Made by a program: the position numbers and the translations under genes
Origin: JAQVEM01 sp964601205
Lineage (GTDB): Bacteria > Actinomycetota > Humimicrobiia > Humimicrobiales > Humimicrobiaceae
Reading direction: 5' to 3'
Length of the DNA stretch: 64,000 nt
Assembly: GCA_964601205.1 (NCBI GenBank)
Contig: CAZRML010000019.1
Coordinates: forward strand, 1-64,000
Notes under the pieces: generated by a model
What the model saw: the letters and a program-made list of their open reading frames with translations, nothing else
Database searches by the model: none
What the model was told of the DNA's origin: nothing
Part shown: positions 36,094 to 44,885 of the stretch, piece after piece
How positions within the stretch are numbered: the stretch's first letter is position 1
Layout of the letters: each line of letters opens with the position of its first letter

Positions 36094-37371
36094 TTACTGA
36101 TTCAGGATATTCCTAAAAAACTGATTTTTCTCTGCTTCGTTATAACCGACAGCACTTGAATTCCCGAACCACTGCGGCCATGAATTAAAAGTAGTTATGG
36201 TAATATCTTCCCTGCCTATAGAACTGGCAACAGGAATTATTTGAAGAGCCTGACTTAACGATATATTAGTCCATACATACTTACCCATTATATTCAAGAA
36301 ATCAGCTATATTCCCTGAATTTACCATTGACCTTTTCTGCAGGAGCAGGTCTGCCATAAGCATAGCTGATTGCCTTTCCCTTGAGTAGGCTCCTCCGCCA
36401 TAAAGAGACCTTCCATGCCTTGCCCTTGACAGAGCCAGTGCCTGTGTTCCATTTATGTGATGCGTTCCTGCGGTTAAATAACATCCTGAGAAAGAGTCTG
36501 CTATATTTTCCTCAACCGTGACATCTACTCCGCCAAAATAATCAATGAGAGGTGCGAAGCCATCAAAATCAGTTATTACATAAAAATCAATATCTGCACC
36601 GGTAAATTCTTCAAATATGCTAACGGCATAATCATTGCCCCCTATGGCATGATAACCGTTAATTTTACGGCCTTTAAACCAGGTATCGCGCGGAATAGTT
36701 ACCAGATAGGCTTTCCCGGTGTCAAGATTCAAATGTACAAATATATTAATATCTGTTCTTCCGCTGATCCTGCCCCCGGCTCTATCGTGGGCACTGTCAT
36801 CTCCCCAGATTATAAAGTTAACTTTCCTGCCTGCCTGGAACCCTGTTGCACCGCTTGAACTATAACCTGAAGAAGTTGAAGTTACTGCAGCCGCAGCATT
36901 AGAAGGTGCGCCGGCATATGGCTTAATTCCATAATCACTACAGAGTTCGGAAAACTCTTTTGATTTTAAAAATCCATCCAGTACCGATTTCCTGGTCATC
37001 CCACCGGCCAATCTTTCCAGCCACGCATTATAACCATTTGTGTCGGGTTCCCGATTAAAAAAAGCCCTGTAAAGAATCGTAACAAATTCCTCATTTGAAT
37101 ATTCTCTGGCCAGAAATTCTTTACTAAAAACAAAACCTTCCGCAACATCCGCTCCTGTTTTAGACCCATTCATCAGACGCCCGACCCACTCATCCAAACC
37201 GCCGGCATCAGGCTGCCTTCCCAGGCACTGAACATAGAAACGTGTTACAAAACTCTGTACCTGCTCCGCTGAGCCTCCGTCAAGGCCACCAGGAAAAAGA
37301 GTTATAAAAAGAATTCCGATTAATACCATAATAGTAAAGTATCTGATAGTATAAAGTATTCTCTTTGCCAT
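36094..37371 (-). CDS. LytR-CpsA-Psr (LCP) protein with N-terminal DUF4214 domain
   Basis: 425 residues. An N-terminal membrane helix (about 11-28) is followed by a DUF4214-type helical domain (about 38-150) built of two related ~50-residue units (FYVQCLGRQPDAGGLDEWV and LYRAFFNREPDTNGYNAWL). After a Ser/Ala linker comes the LCP domain (about 185-345) with TDINIFVHL, LVTIPRDTW, KINGYHAIGG and LSRARHG...RERQ, the residues that hold the polyprenyl-pyrophosphate and Mg. LCP enzymes attach glycopolymers to peptidoglycan or surface proteins. The DUF4214 domain is unusual here and may bind glycan or protein partners outside the membrane. Confidence 0.88.
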   Translation of the reverse strand: MAKRILYTIRYFTIMVLIGILFITLFPGGLDGGSAEQVQSFVTRFYVQCLGRQPDAGGLDEWVGRLMNGSKTGADVAEGFVFSKEFLAREYSNEEFVTILYRAFFNREPDTNGYNAWLERLAGGMTRKSVLDGFLKSKEFSELCSDYGIKPYAGAPSNAAAAVTSTSSGYSSSGATGFQAGRKVNFIIWGDDSAHDRAGGRISGRTDINIFVHLNLDTGKAYLVTIPRDTWFKGRKINGYHAIGGNDYAVSIFEEFTGADIDFYVITDFDGFAPLIDYFGGVDVTVEENIADSFSGCYLTAGTHHINGTQALALSRARHGRSLYGGGAYSRERQSAMLMADLLLQKRSMVNSGNIADFLNIMGKYVWTNISLSQALQIIPVASSIGREDITITTFNSWPQWFGNSSAVGYNEAEKNQFFRNILNQ

Positions 37372-37484
37372 TAGCGCTCCCTTATAATTATTTTTTTGTA
37401 ATTAGTTCGCAGGTTAATACCCTGACATCAAGCTTAAAACTTCATATAATTATACAATTATTCCCTGCAGGATAAAAACATTAA

Positions 37485-38360
37485 TTAAAAAATTTTTTTA
37501 AAAAGAATTTCCTCCATTTTATTCATACCCAGCCTGGTTAAAGCAAAGTCATATTTTACCGGGTCATCCCTGTCAAATTTTTTTAATGTGCCGGTTATCT
37601 CTACAGCGGTTTTAATATCTGCCTGTTTTCTATCTGTAAACCCGAGTTTTGCTGAAATCCTGTACATATGAGTATCCAGGGGAACAATTAATTCTGATGT
37701 ATGGATACCGGTCCAGCCCCCGGGGTCCACCCTATCTTTTCTCACCATCCAGCGAAGATAAAGATTCAGCCTCTTAAATGCACTGCTGCCCGAATGATAA
37801 GGTATAAGGCTGGTGCACTTTTCTTTTGAAAAAAAGTTTAGTTTTTCTGCAAAATTTAAAATAGCGGGAACAACTGTTCCGCTGCCTGCCTCTTCTTTAA
37901 ATACTTTTTCAGCCTTTTCCATAAATTCTCGGGAGCTCACGGCGGTGCTTTTTTTTATATTGCCCCCATGGTTTCTTTTATCATTTACAGAGGCTTCCAG
38001 AAAGCAATTATTTAGCGAGCCGTATTCCTCAAGAGCTTTCTTTATTCCTTCCAGCAGGCAGCATAGTTCATCTCCTGTGGTAAACCTGTGTTTAAAAGTC
38101 TTAAAATGATTATAAAATGTCCGGGGAGAAGATTCCATTATAAAAAAATAAGGGGAAGAGCCCATACTGCCCAGAACCAGGGATACACTTTTGAGTATCT
38201 GGCTTACCCTCCCGTAAGATAATGTAGAGGAAATAAGGCCCGCAATTTCACGGTCCCTTATGTCATCATAATTATATAAAAATTCCAGCGGGTCCGGGTG
38301 AACAAATTTCCTGTGATTAAAGGTTAAGTATAATTTATCCAGCTCCTCTTTTAATCCCAT
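37485..38360 (-). CDS. TIGR02757 family protein (DUF2400)
   Basis: 291 residues. Family features: HPDPLEFLYNYDDIRDREIAGLISS at the N terminus, LSYGRVSQILKS, the central RLNLYLRWMVRKDRVDPGGW, and LIVPLDTHMYRISAKLGFTDRKQAD near the end. The C-terminal part looks helix-hairpin-helix-like, as in DNA glycosylases, but no catalytic Lys/Asp pair is evident. Function is unknown in the family. It is 113 bp upstream of the LCP gene and has no clear operon partner. Confidence 0.85.
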   Translation of the reverse strand: MGLKEELDKLYLTFNHRKFVHPDPLEFLYNYDDIRDREIAGLISSTLSYGRVSQILKSVSLVLGSMGSSPYFFIMESSPRTFYNHFKTFKHRFTTGDELCCLLEGIKKALEEYGSLNNCFLEASVNDKRNHGGNIKKSTAVSSREFMEKAEKVFKEEAGSGTVVPAILNFAEKLNFFSKEKCTSLIPYHSGSSAFKRLNLYLRWMVRKDRVDPGGWTGIHTSELIVPLDTHMYRISAKLGFTDRKQADIKTAVEITGTLKKFDRDDPVKYDFALTRLGMNKMEEILFKKIF

Positions 38361-38428
38361 CTATCCTACCGGTTATACTGTTTAATATTTTAAATTATCT
38401 GGTGCGGTGTTTTGATTAATCATACTCA

Positions 38429-39616
38429 TTAATCAACTGCAGAAATTTCTCTATGCCTTTTATTTATCTTATCTGCCAGCCCATCAATCGCCTCAAAATC
38501 TTCTTTTTCCGGGTACCCTTTAATAATTACGGGTTCTATTACTTCAGCTTTCAAAGTAGATAAAACATCAAAAAGCATATCGGCAGTTTTTCCGCCCCAT
38601 CCATAAGAGCCTATAATTGAGATAAATTTTGCTTTCGGTTTGAGTGCCCTGACTAAATATGCTGCGTACATAATATTGGGATGGGGACCCGCAAGAACTG
38701 TAGGGGTTGCAATTACAATTGTAGCTGCATCAACCAGTGCCATAGCAAGCTCCCCTATATCAGAGACAGTAAGATGAAAGGCCCTGGCCGTTATATTTTT
38801 TTTGCTCAGTGATTCCTTAAAGTACTCAACCATTTTTTCGGTACTTCCATGCATTGACACGTAAGGTATGACAACTTCATTTTTTACACTGTCAGAAATC
38901 CAATCTCTGTATGCATTAATAATAAAACCAACATTTCTATAAATTGGACCATGGCTGGGAGCAATAATTTTAATATCTAAATCCTTAATCTTTTCAAGGT
39001 TCTTTTTTATATTGTTCCTGAAAGGCATCATAATCTCTGCATAATAACGTTTCGCAGCGTTATATATTTTATCTTCTTCTCCGGCAAAAAGTTCGCCGGT
39101 AGCATAATGAGAGCCAAAGAAGTCACAACTAAAAAGAATTTTATCCTCAATTAGGTAGGTTGACATTGTTTCGGGCCAGTGAACCCAGGGAGTAAAAATA
39201 AACTTTAGCGTCTTATCACCAAGGGAAAGAATGCCTCCATCCTCAATAACCATAAATTTTTCTTCCGGTATTAAAAGCAAATCTTCGAGCATTGATTTGC
39301 CTTTCTGGTTTGTTACTATCATAGCTCCGGGATAATTTTTTATAAGCTCTGGCAGGGAGCCCGAATGGTCCTGCTCTGCGTGATGCGATATTATATAATC
39401 TATCTTCCCTGGACCCAGTTCTCTTAAGTTGCCAAGCTGAACATCATACATCGGTGGGTCCACACCATCAAGTAAAGCTGTTTTTTCTGAACCATTAATT
39501 AAATAAGAATTGTAAGAAGTTCCGTCTGGAAGAGGTATTAGCTCATCGAATAACTTTCTGTCATAGTCTACTGCTCCAACAGAATAGATATTTTCTTTGA
39601 TTTTAAGTACGCCCAC
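38429..39616 (-). CDS. fprA: FprA-family A-type flavoprotein (flavodiiron protein)
   Basis: 395 residues. The metallo-beta-lactamase-like domain holds the diiron ligands HHAEQDHSG near 80, WVHWPETMSTYL, FSCDFFGSH and APSHGPIYRN. The C-terminal flavodoxin domain (about 255-390) begins IPYVSMHGSTEKMVEYF for FMN. These enzymes reduce O2 to water or NO to N2O and protect anaerobes. There is no fused rubredoxin, so electrons come from a separate carrier, perhaps the flavodoxin encoded at 53383 or a rubredoxin elsewhere. The promoter at 39708-39736 serves it. Confidence 0.94.
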   Translation of the reverse strand: MGVLKIKENIYSVGAVDYDRKLFDELIPLPDGTSYNSYLINGSEKTALLDGVDPPMYDVQLGNLRELGPGKIDYIISHHAEQDHSGSLPELIKNYPGAMIVTNQKGKSMLEDLLLIPEEKFMVIEDGGILSLGDKTLKFIFTPWVHWPETMSTYLIEDKILFSCDFFGSHYATGELFAGEEDKIYNAAKRYYAEIMMPFRNNIKKNLEKIKDLDIKIIAPSHGPIYRNVGFIINAYRDWISDSVKNEVVIPYVSMHGSTEKMVEYFKESLSKKNITARAFHLTVSDIGELAMALVDAATIVIATPTVLAGPHPNIMYAAYLVRALKPKAKFISIIGSYGWGGKTADMLFDVLSTLKAEVIEPVIIKGYPEKEDFEAIDGLADKINKRHREISAVD

Positions 39617-39707
39617 TCAAACCAGCTCCTTCTCTTTTTAAAAATTCTTTTGTTACATTTATACAGTTTTTTAATTGATACAGTAAAGCAGAACTTTTCT
39701 GTTTTTA

Positions 39708-39736
39708 ATTATATTCTCTTATTCAATCAGTGTAAA
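39708..39736 (-). promoter_or_regulatory. Promoter for the flavodiiron gene
   Basis: Minus strand TTTACA (39736-39731, 5 of 6 to TTGACA), 17-base spacer, TATAAT (39713-39708, perfect). It points to the FprA gene with a leader of about 85 bases. It lies just beyond the 3' end of the acyl-ligase fusion gene, so fprA can be expressed separately from the TetR-headed set. Confidence 0.65.
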
Positions 39737-39766
39737 TTTTAAAAAAATATAAAATAATTTATGAGT

Positions 39767-42313
39767 CTAAAGTGATTTTACTCTATTTTCAATTACTGAA
39801 GTTACTTCCCTGTAGTCTTTATATTCTGATTTTTTGAACTTTAATGGTTCCGATAACCTTACCTCTACAAGAGGCCGCCGGGGCATGTGCCTCCAGGGAA
39901 GTATCCCATTCCTTAAAATATCAAATAGACCCTCGACTCTTACAGGTATTACGGAAACATCCATGTCGAGCGCTATAACGCCGATGCCGGGTTCAAATTT
40001 CTTTACACTTCCATCAGTGGTAACTCTTCCCTCGGGATAGATTAAAACATACCAGCCCTCATCAATCATTTTACCTGTATTCTCCATCACTTTTTTAAAC
40101 CCGTAAGTTCTGGATATGGGAGAAACATTAATAAATAAATTTATCAAAAGATAAAATCCTGCTGCTTCAATTATTCTTATCAACCATGTCCCGGTATGAT
40201 AGAAAAAATGCTTAAAATGATATTCTATGGACATCAGTACGACAACCTTCCTCCTTATATTGAAAGGTAAAGAATAAAGGATAACAAAACTATCCAGGAT
40301 ACTTGTATGATTGGCGGCAAATACAGCCGGCTCTCTTAACCCCTTAAGTTTTTCTTTTCCCTTCACTCTGAGCCTGCAGACAGGGAATATAAAAGGATAG
40401 ATAATAAACTGAAATATAGTCCTTATAACCTGAACAGGCAGCCAGAAAGGAAAGTTATAGGAAGGTATTCTGCGTGTGCTCCTCCGGGGAGGAGACTTAA
40501 TTAAATTTTCAAGCTCACTAATTTTAGTATTTCTACTGATATAAGAATCATCCACTTCCATACCATATTTATCTTCAATAATTGCTGAAAGCTGAGCCAG
40601 ATCGAGGGAGTCCAGCCCGAGGTCTTTTTCAAGTTCCGCATCTTCATTAATGCTTTCGGGTCTAACTTTTTTTAAACCTTTTAATACTTCCACCACCCCT
40701 GCAAACAAAAAAGTTTTTTTACCTGGAGCTACTTCCTCTTTTTCCCCTTCTGAGAGAGCCTTTGCCACTCCGTCTCTTTTTATTTTTTTCGTAGTTGTTC
40801 TTGGAAAATCATTTCCTTTCCATATACTGTAACTATTTATGTGCTGGTACACATTTAGCTTTTTATTTGCTTCCTCTATTATTTTTCGTGGCTCTCCCTT
40901 AAAATCATCCTCGAGCAATAATACAGCATGAATTTTTAAACCCTTACCATCTTTTAATCCCAGAACTGTGCAATCCCTTACTATGTCAGATTCCTTTAAT
41001 ACAGATTCAATATCTTCGGGGTAAATATTTATTCCATCCTCCCTTACAATAACTGAATCTTTCCTGCCCTTAAAAATCAGATTACCTTTTTCATCCACTG
41101 CAGCCAGGTCACCGGTTTTAAACCATCCTTTAGAGAAGGCTTTCTTTGTAAGTAAAGAGTTTTTAAAATACCCCGGTGTTACATTCTTACCCCTCACGTA
41201 AATTTCACCATTTACCAGGCGTATATCCAGACCTTCCAGAGCTTTCCCGATAGAGCCCGAACCTGTAGATGCAGGATCTGCAAGGGTTACCAGCGGGGCT
41301 GTTTCAGTCAATCCATAACCCTGGAATATAGTATAAGCAATGGTTCTCCAGAACTTATCAAGATTTCTATCAAAAGCCGCTCCTCCCACCACTATGGCTA
41401 CCAGCCTCCAGCCAATTTTCAGGTGAATGTTTAAAAAAGCCAGAAACCGGATCGGCCATTTAATTCTCTTAAATCTATTAAATTTCTTTTTGAACTCCTC
41501 ATCTCTGAGATTAAATTTCCTGGTTATATGTTCCTTAAGCAATTCAAGAATTTTAGGAAGAGTTCCGAGAATCCAGATTTTTTCTTTTCTTATCGCTGTC
41601 AGAATTTCTGCAGGATTTATACTCTCCATAAAAACTACCGAGCTTCCTATCATCAAAGGGATAAATATTCCTATCAGCTGCCCGTACATGTGACTCAGAG
41701 GAACAACCGATAATATCTTTAAATTCCACATAAAACGAAAGAATTTTTTCCACTTCTCCATCACAGGCTTAATAGACCCGAGGTTTGATTCAATATTACC
41801 GCGGGTAATCATTACCCCTTTTGGGCTGGTTGTAGTACCCGAGGTAAAAATAATCTGGGCCAGGTCACCGGAGGAAATATTAAGTCCCGTATACTCTGCG
41901 GGCTTTATATCTGAAAGAATATCTTCAATATCATTAATATTGATTAATTTAATCCGTAAAGGTTCTCTAATCATGCTACTGCTGTCTCCGCATACCATTA
42001 ACTTCGCCTTTGTTTTTGCCAGTACCTTTTCTTCAAATTCAGAACCCGAATTTAAATCAAGAGGCACAGCTACTACTCCCTCCATGAGGCATCCAAGAAA
42101 GGCGACTATCCATCCGGGTTTATTTTGCCCCTTTATTATTACTCTCTGCCCCTTCTTAATTCCATACTTTCTGAGCAGTGCAGCAAATTTTTTTGCGTGC
42201 TCGTATACTTTCTCAAAACTCCAGCGTAAAGTGCGGTATTTTCCCCGATAATAAAAGTACCTGTCCTTAGCTATTATATATTTCTTCATATAGTCGGGTA
42301 AGCCTGAACTCAT
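39767..42313 (-). CDS. Acyl-activating enzyme / acyl carrier domain / PlsC acyltransferase fusion
   Basis: 848 residues, three modules. Residues about 1-510 are an AMP-forming ligase: IIFTSGTTTSPKGVMITRGN, GYGLTETAPL, TGDLAAVDEKGNLIFKGRKD. About 545-620 is an acyl-carrier domain with DLGLDSLDLAQL, whose Ser is the phosphopantetheine site. About 650-848 is a PlsC/LPLAT acyltransferase with NHTSILDS (H-x4-D) and YPEGRVTTDG. It should activate a fatty acid, load it on its own carrier domain and transfer it to a lysophospholipid-type acceptor, like an Aas with a built-in carrier. It lies 258 bp after a small membrane protein in a TetR-headed set. Confidence 0.92.
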   Translation of the reverse strand: MSSGLPDYMKKYIIAKDRYFYYRGKYRTLRWSFEKVYEHAKKFAALLRKYGIKKGQRVIIKGQNKPGWIVAFLGCLMEGVVAVPLDLNSGSEFEEKVLAKTKAKLMVCGDSSSMIREPLRIKLININDIEDILSDIKPAEYTGLNISSGDLAQIIFTSGTTTSPKGVMITRGNIESNLGSIKPVMEKWKKFFRFMWNLKILSVVPLSHMYGQLIGIFIPLMIGSSVVFMESINPAEILTAIRKEKIWILGTLPKILELLKEHITRKFNLRDEEFKKKFNRFKRIKWPIRFLAFLNIHLKIGWRLVAIVVGGAAFDRNLDKFWRTIAYTIFQGYGLTETAPLVTLADPASTGSGSIGKALEGLDIRLVNGEIYVRGKNVTPGYFKNSLLTKKAFSKGWFKTGDLAAVDEKGNLIFKGRKDSVIVREDGINIYPEDIESVLKESDIVRDCTVLGLKDGKGLKIHAVLLLEDDFKGEPRKIIEEANKKLNVYQHINSYSIWKGNDFPRTTTKKIKRDGVAKALSEGEKEEVAPGKKTFLFAGVVEVLKGLKKVRPESINEDAELEKDLGLDSLDLAQLSAIIEDKYGMEVDDSYISRNTKISELENLIKSPPRRSTRRIPSYNFPFWLPVQVIRTIFQFIIYPFIFPVCRLRVKGKEKLKGLREPAVFAANHTSILDSFVILYSLPFNIRRKVVVLMSIEYHFKHFFYHTGTWLIRIIEAAGFYLLINLFINVSPISRTYGFKKVMENTGKMIDEGWYVLIYPEGRVTTDGSVKKFEPGIGVIALDMDVSVIPVRVEGLFDILRNGILPWRHMPRRPLVEVRLSEPLKFKKSEYKDYREVTSVIENRVKSL

Positions 42314-42353
42314 TATAAATTTACCACCTTCTCCAGTATGTTCAGGAAAATAT

Positions 42354-42380
42354 ATTAACCCCTGCCCTGATCGGGTTAAT
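42354..42380. repeat. Inverted repeat ATTAACCC/GGGTTAAT upstream of the acyl-ligase fusion
   Basis: Two perfect 8-bp arms 11 bases apart, 41-67 bp upstream of the fusion gene start, in an otherwise AT-rich 258-bp gap. No T-run follows, so an operator or 5' leader hairpin is more likely than a terminator. Confidence 0.4.
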
Positions 42381-42571
42381 CAAGCAAATCAGCTTTATTA
42401 AAACTTTATTACATATAAATAAATCCAGCTGTTATGCTTAAAAATATATATTTTCTTTTACTTTTTAATTATAAGATAATTAACAAAATTTAATCAAACA
42501 GGTAAAAAAAATGAAAAATCAGTGGGAATTCAGATTGGAAAAATAAATTAAAATAAAATTAACATTAAAGC

Positions 42572-42910
42572 TTAATTAACCTTAAGGCCCTTTGTTTTCC
42601 TGTAAAGCCTGAGTTCTATTAAAGTCCATACAGCTCCGAGCAGGTCCGCGGCTCCAAAAGCTATTACAACAGGCGGTGCTAAATTAAAAAATGCTAGAGC
42701 TGACAAAACTATGATGGCAGAAAACCTGGTATGCACGGTCCACCAAAAAAACCACAGCATTTTTTCTCCTGCAATTCCAGCCCTGATATAATAATATCCA
42801 TAAAATACGAGCGTCATTCCCAGCAGCCTGACCACCACACTTCCGGATATATCCAGTCCAACAAAATTAAGAAGAACACCCGGAAATACCAGTAAAAATA
42901 AGCCTGCCAA
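42572..42910 (-). CDS. Small polytopic membrane protein, start uncertain
   Basis: At least 112 residues with three to four hydrophobic segments; unknown family. The first usual start is TTG at 42910, which begins inside a hydrophobic helix. The frame stays open upstream through SRLSKSIFFFGIYI, and a good AGGAG (42970-42966) stands four to seven bases before an ATT (42961) or ATC (42958) in the same frame. A non-standard start there would complete the first membrane helix, so the true protein is probably about 17 residues longer. It lies between the epimerase and the acyl-ligase fusion, so a membrane-lipid role is plausible. Confidence 0.65.
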   Translation of the reverse strand: MAGLFLLVFPGVLLNFVGLDISGSVVVRLLGMTLVFYGYYYIRAGIAGEKMLWFFWWTVHTRFSAIIVLSALAFFNLAPPVVIAFGAADLLGAVWTLIELRLYRKTKGLKVN

Positions 42911-43011
42911 TATGATATAAATTCCAAAAAAAAATATACTTTTTGACAGCCTGCTGATAATAAAACTCCTTTTTAAATTTAACTGTTTTTAAATTATAAA
43001 GTTAAAATGAT

Positions 43012-44019
43012 TTAATGCGCATCCAGTATAACCCTGCCTTTTACCCTCGCCCTGACGCTGCCTGCAGCATAATCCTTCTTCCTTAAATAAGGTGACTTAT
43101 TAAGCAGCCAGTAGCGAATAAAAGGCCTTAACATCCGGGTAAGATATCTTTTAAATCCCAGGTGTTTCTTAATATCATCCAGGAAATCATCCAATCCTTT
43201 AAACTGATAATTCAGAAGCCTCTGGCTTTCCTCAGTATCTATCCAGTCAAGGTAGAAAGGATCCGATGTAAATGCTTCCTCCGGTAACATTCCAATGCCA
43301 ACGACTTCCATAACTTTTCCTACAAAATCTCTCTGGTACACCTGACAGGAAGGTCCACCTCCGACAAGAAGGGTTTTGCCCCGAATACTTTCGCCGGTAG
43401 CCGCATTAGCCAGTGCTATACCGGCGTCATGGGCATGGATTAATTCAATTCTGTTACCGGTAGGAACTTTGAAAAGAAGCGGGTCCATCTCGCATAATGA
43501 TACACTCAATATCGCGCCCAGTCTTAAAATAACCCAGTCCAGACCGGATACCCTGATTAGCTGTTCACAGGCAACTTTATGATGGGAATAATTATCTGTG
43601 GGCATTACCGGGTCCAGCATAGTCCTGGGCGGTTTTAAATGACCGGTTTTCCCAAACACAGAAACCGAAGAGGCAAATACAATTTTAGGTTTCACCGGAA
43701 GCGCCCTCATCGCATTTAACAAATTTCGTGTTCCCTCTACGTTAATCTCCCAGGTCCGGTTCGGTTTTTCCTCGCTCAGAGGAGGTATTACAAAAGCCAG
43801 GTGTATTACTGCATCCTGGCCTGCCACTGCTTCTTCTACATCTGTTTTACTTGTTATATCCCCCCAGATTATTTCTATATCTTTCTTAAATTCATTGTAA
43901 ATCTTTATATTGGCAGGGGTTTTTAACTCTATCACTCTTACCTTACAGCCTTTTTTTAACAATTCCCGAAGGGTAAATCTTCCCACACTGCCAAAAGCAC
44001 CCGTTAATAATATATTCAA
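43012..44019 (-). CDS. NAD-dependent epimerase/dehydratase (extended SDR)
   Basis: 335 residues. The Rossmann motif LLTGAFGSVGRFTLREL (GxxGxxG) opens the protein; the catalytic tyrosine motif is YSHHKVACEQL (YxxxK) near 143. A C-terminal extension ends in a basic region (RMLRPFIRYWLLNKSPYLRKKDY). The substrate is unknown: nucleotide sugar or a lipid-linked beta-keto/hydroxy compound are both possible. The TetR gene is 45 bp upstream, which argues for co-regulation. Confidence 0.85.
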   Translation of the reverse strand: MNILLTGAFGSVGRFTLRELLKKGCKVRVIELKTPANIKIYNEFKKDIEIIWGDITSKTDVEEAVAGQDAVIHLAFVIPPLSEEKPNRTWEINVEGTRNLLNAMRALPVKPKIVFASSVSVFGKTGHLKPPRTMLDPVMPTDNYSHHKVACEQLIRVSGLDWVILRLGAILSVSLCEMDPLLFKVPTGNRIELIHAHDAGIALANAATGESIRGKTLLVGGGPSCQVYQRDFVGKVMEVVGIGMLPEEAFTSDPFYLDWIDTEESQRLLNYQFKGLDDFLDDIKKHLGFKRYLTRMLRPFIRYWLLNKSPYLRKKDYAAGSVRARVKGRVILDAH

Positions 44020-44064
44020 TTTAAAATTCCTCCATTTTTTTAATTTAGCCCAAAATTTCTACTC

Positions 44065-44658
44065 TTATTTTCTTATAACTCCCTCCAGAACGATCATGGG
44101 AGCTTCCTGTGCAATCCTGTCCCAGTCGGTGCCGTGAGGGTCAAGCATCCCCTGCATCACAAACCCCACTGCAACAGCTATTATCATTCTGCTTACTGTG
44201 TCCGGGCTTACTTTTTTTATTAATTTTTTTTCTATACCTTCTTCTATCAAGTTTTCAAACAACTTTAAATATTTATAATAGGACCCTATAGTAATTTTAC
44301 GAAGTTTCTTATCCCTTGAAGCTCTAATCCATAATTCAATAAAAATAGGCAATTTGCTTCCAGCATCCTGGAAAATTAATTTAGCGTTAGCTATATTCAT
44401 AAACATTTCCATCATATTCTTCGAATCTTTTCTGGCAGAATTAATATATTCATCAATTATTTTTAACCATTGATTTAACATTTCCAGAAAAAGTTCCTGT
44501 TTGCTTGAAAAATGGTGGTAAAATGCACCTTTACTCATACCGGCAGTTTTACAAATTATATCAACTCCTGAAGCATCAAGACCGTATTTTGTAAAACATA
44601 TTTCTGCAGCCTTTATGAGCTTCTCTCTGGACCTCCTGCCCTTTTCTTTTAAATTCAT
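44065..44658 (-). CDS. TetR/AcrR-family repressor of the lipid-type gene set
   Basis: About 197 residues. The N-terminal HTH (REKLIKAAEICFTKYGLDASGV ... GMSKGAFYHHFSSKQELF) is typical TetR; the rest is the helical ligand domain. The frame reaches back to a TTG at 44688, but the ATG at 44658 has AGAGGAG ten bases before it, so I use that start. The TTG would overlap the operator at 44684-44697. It likely represses its own promoter and the downstream epimerase, membrane protein and acyl-ligase fusion. The ligand is probably lipid-like (inference). Confidence 0.88.
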   Translation of the reverse strand: MNLKEKGRRSREKLIKAAEICFTKYGLDASGVDIICKTAGMSKGAFYHHFSSKQELFLEMLNQWLKIIDEYINSARKDSKNMMEMFMNIANAKLIFQDAGSKLPIFIELWIRASRDKKLRKITIGSYYKYLKLFENLIEEGIEKKLIKKVSPDTVSRMIIAVAVGFVMQGMLDPHGTDWDRIAQEAPMIVLEGVIRK

Positions 44659-44683
44659 ATAGTCTGTACTCCTCTTAAAAAAT

Positions 44684-44730
44684 ACCAACTGGTCGGTTTA
44701 TATATTATATTAAATATTATCCCCTGTCAA
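44684..44730 (-). promoter_or_regulatory. TetR promoter and operator
   Basis: Minus strand: TTGACA (44730-44725) and TATAAT (44709-44704) with a short 15-base spacer, or TAATAT with a 17-base spacer. The imperfect dyad ACCGACCAGTTGGT (44697-44684, 10 of 14 symmetric) follows directly. The dyad is of the size and type many TetR/AcrR proteins bind and sits where it would block transcription of the TetR-headed set. Confidence 0.65.
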
Positions 44731-44885
44731 TACAATAATATTATTTCATTTTGATAGATAAAGCCGGACAGTAACTTGAAATTGCTGTACTTACTGTAGC
44801 ACTAAAATAAAAACCCTTACCTGCAGCATTTTCTCAGGCAGAGCAAATCTTATCCATAGTTAAGATTTATATGTCTATTTACTCT

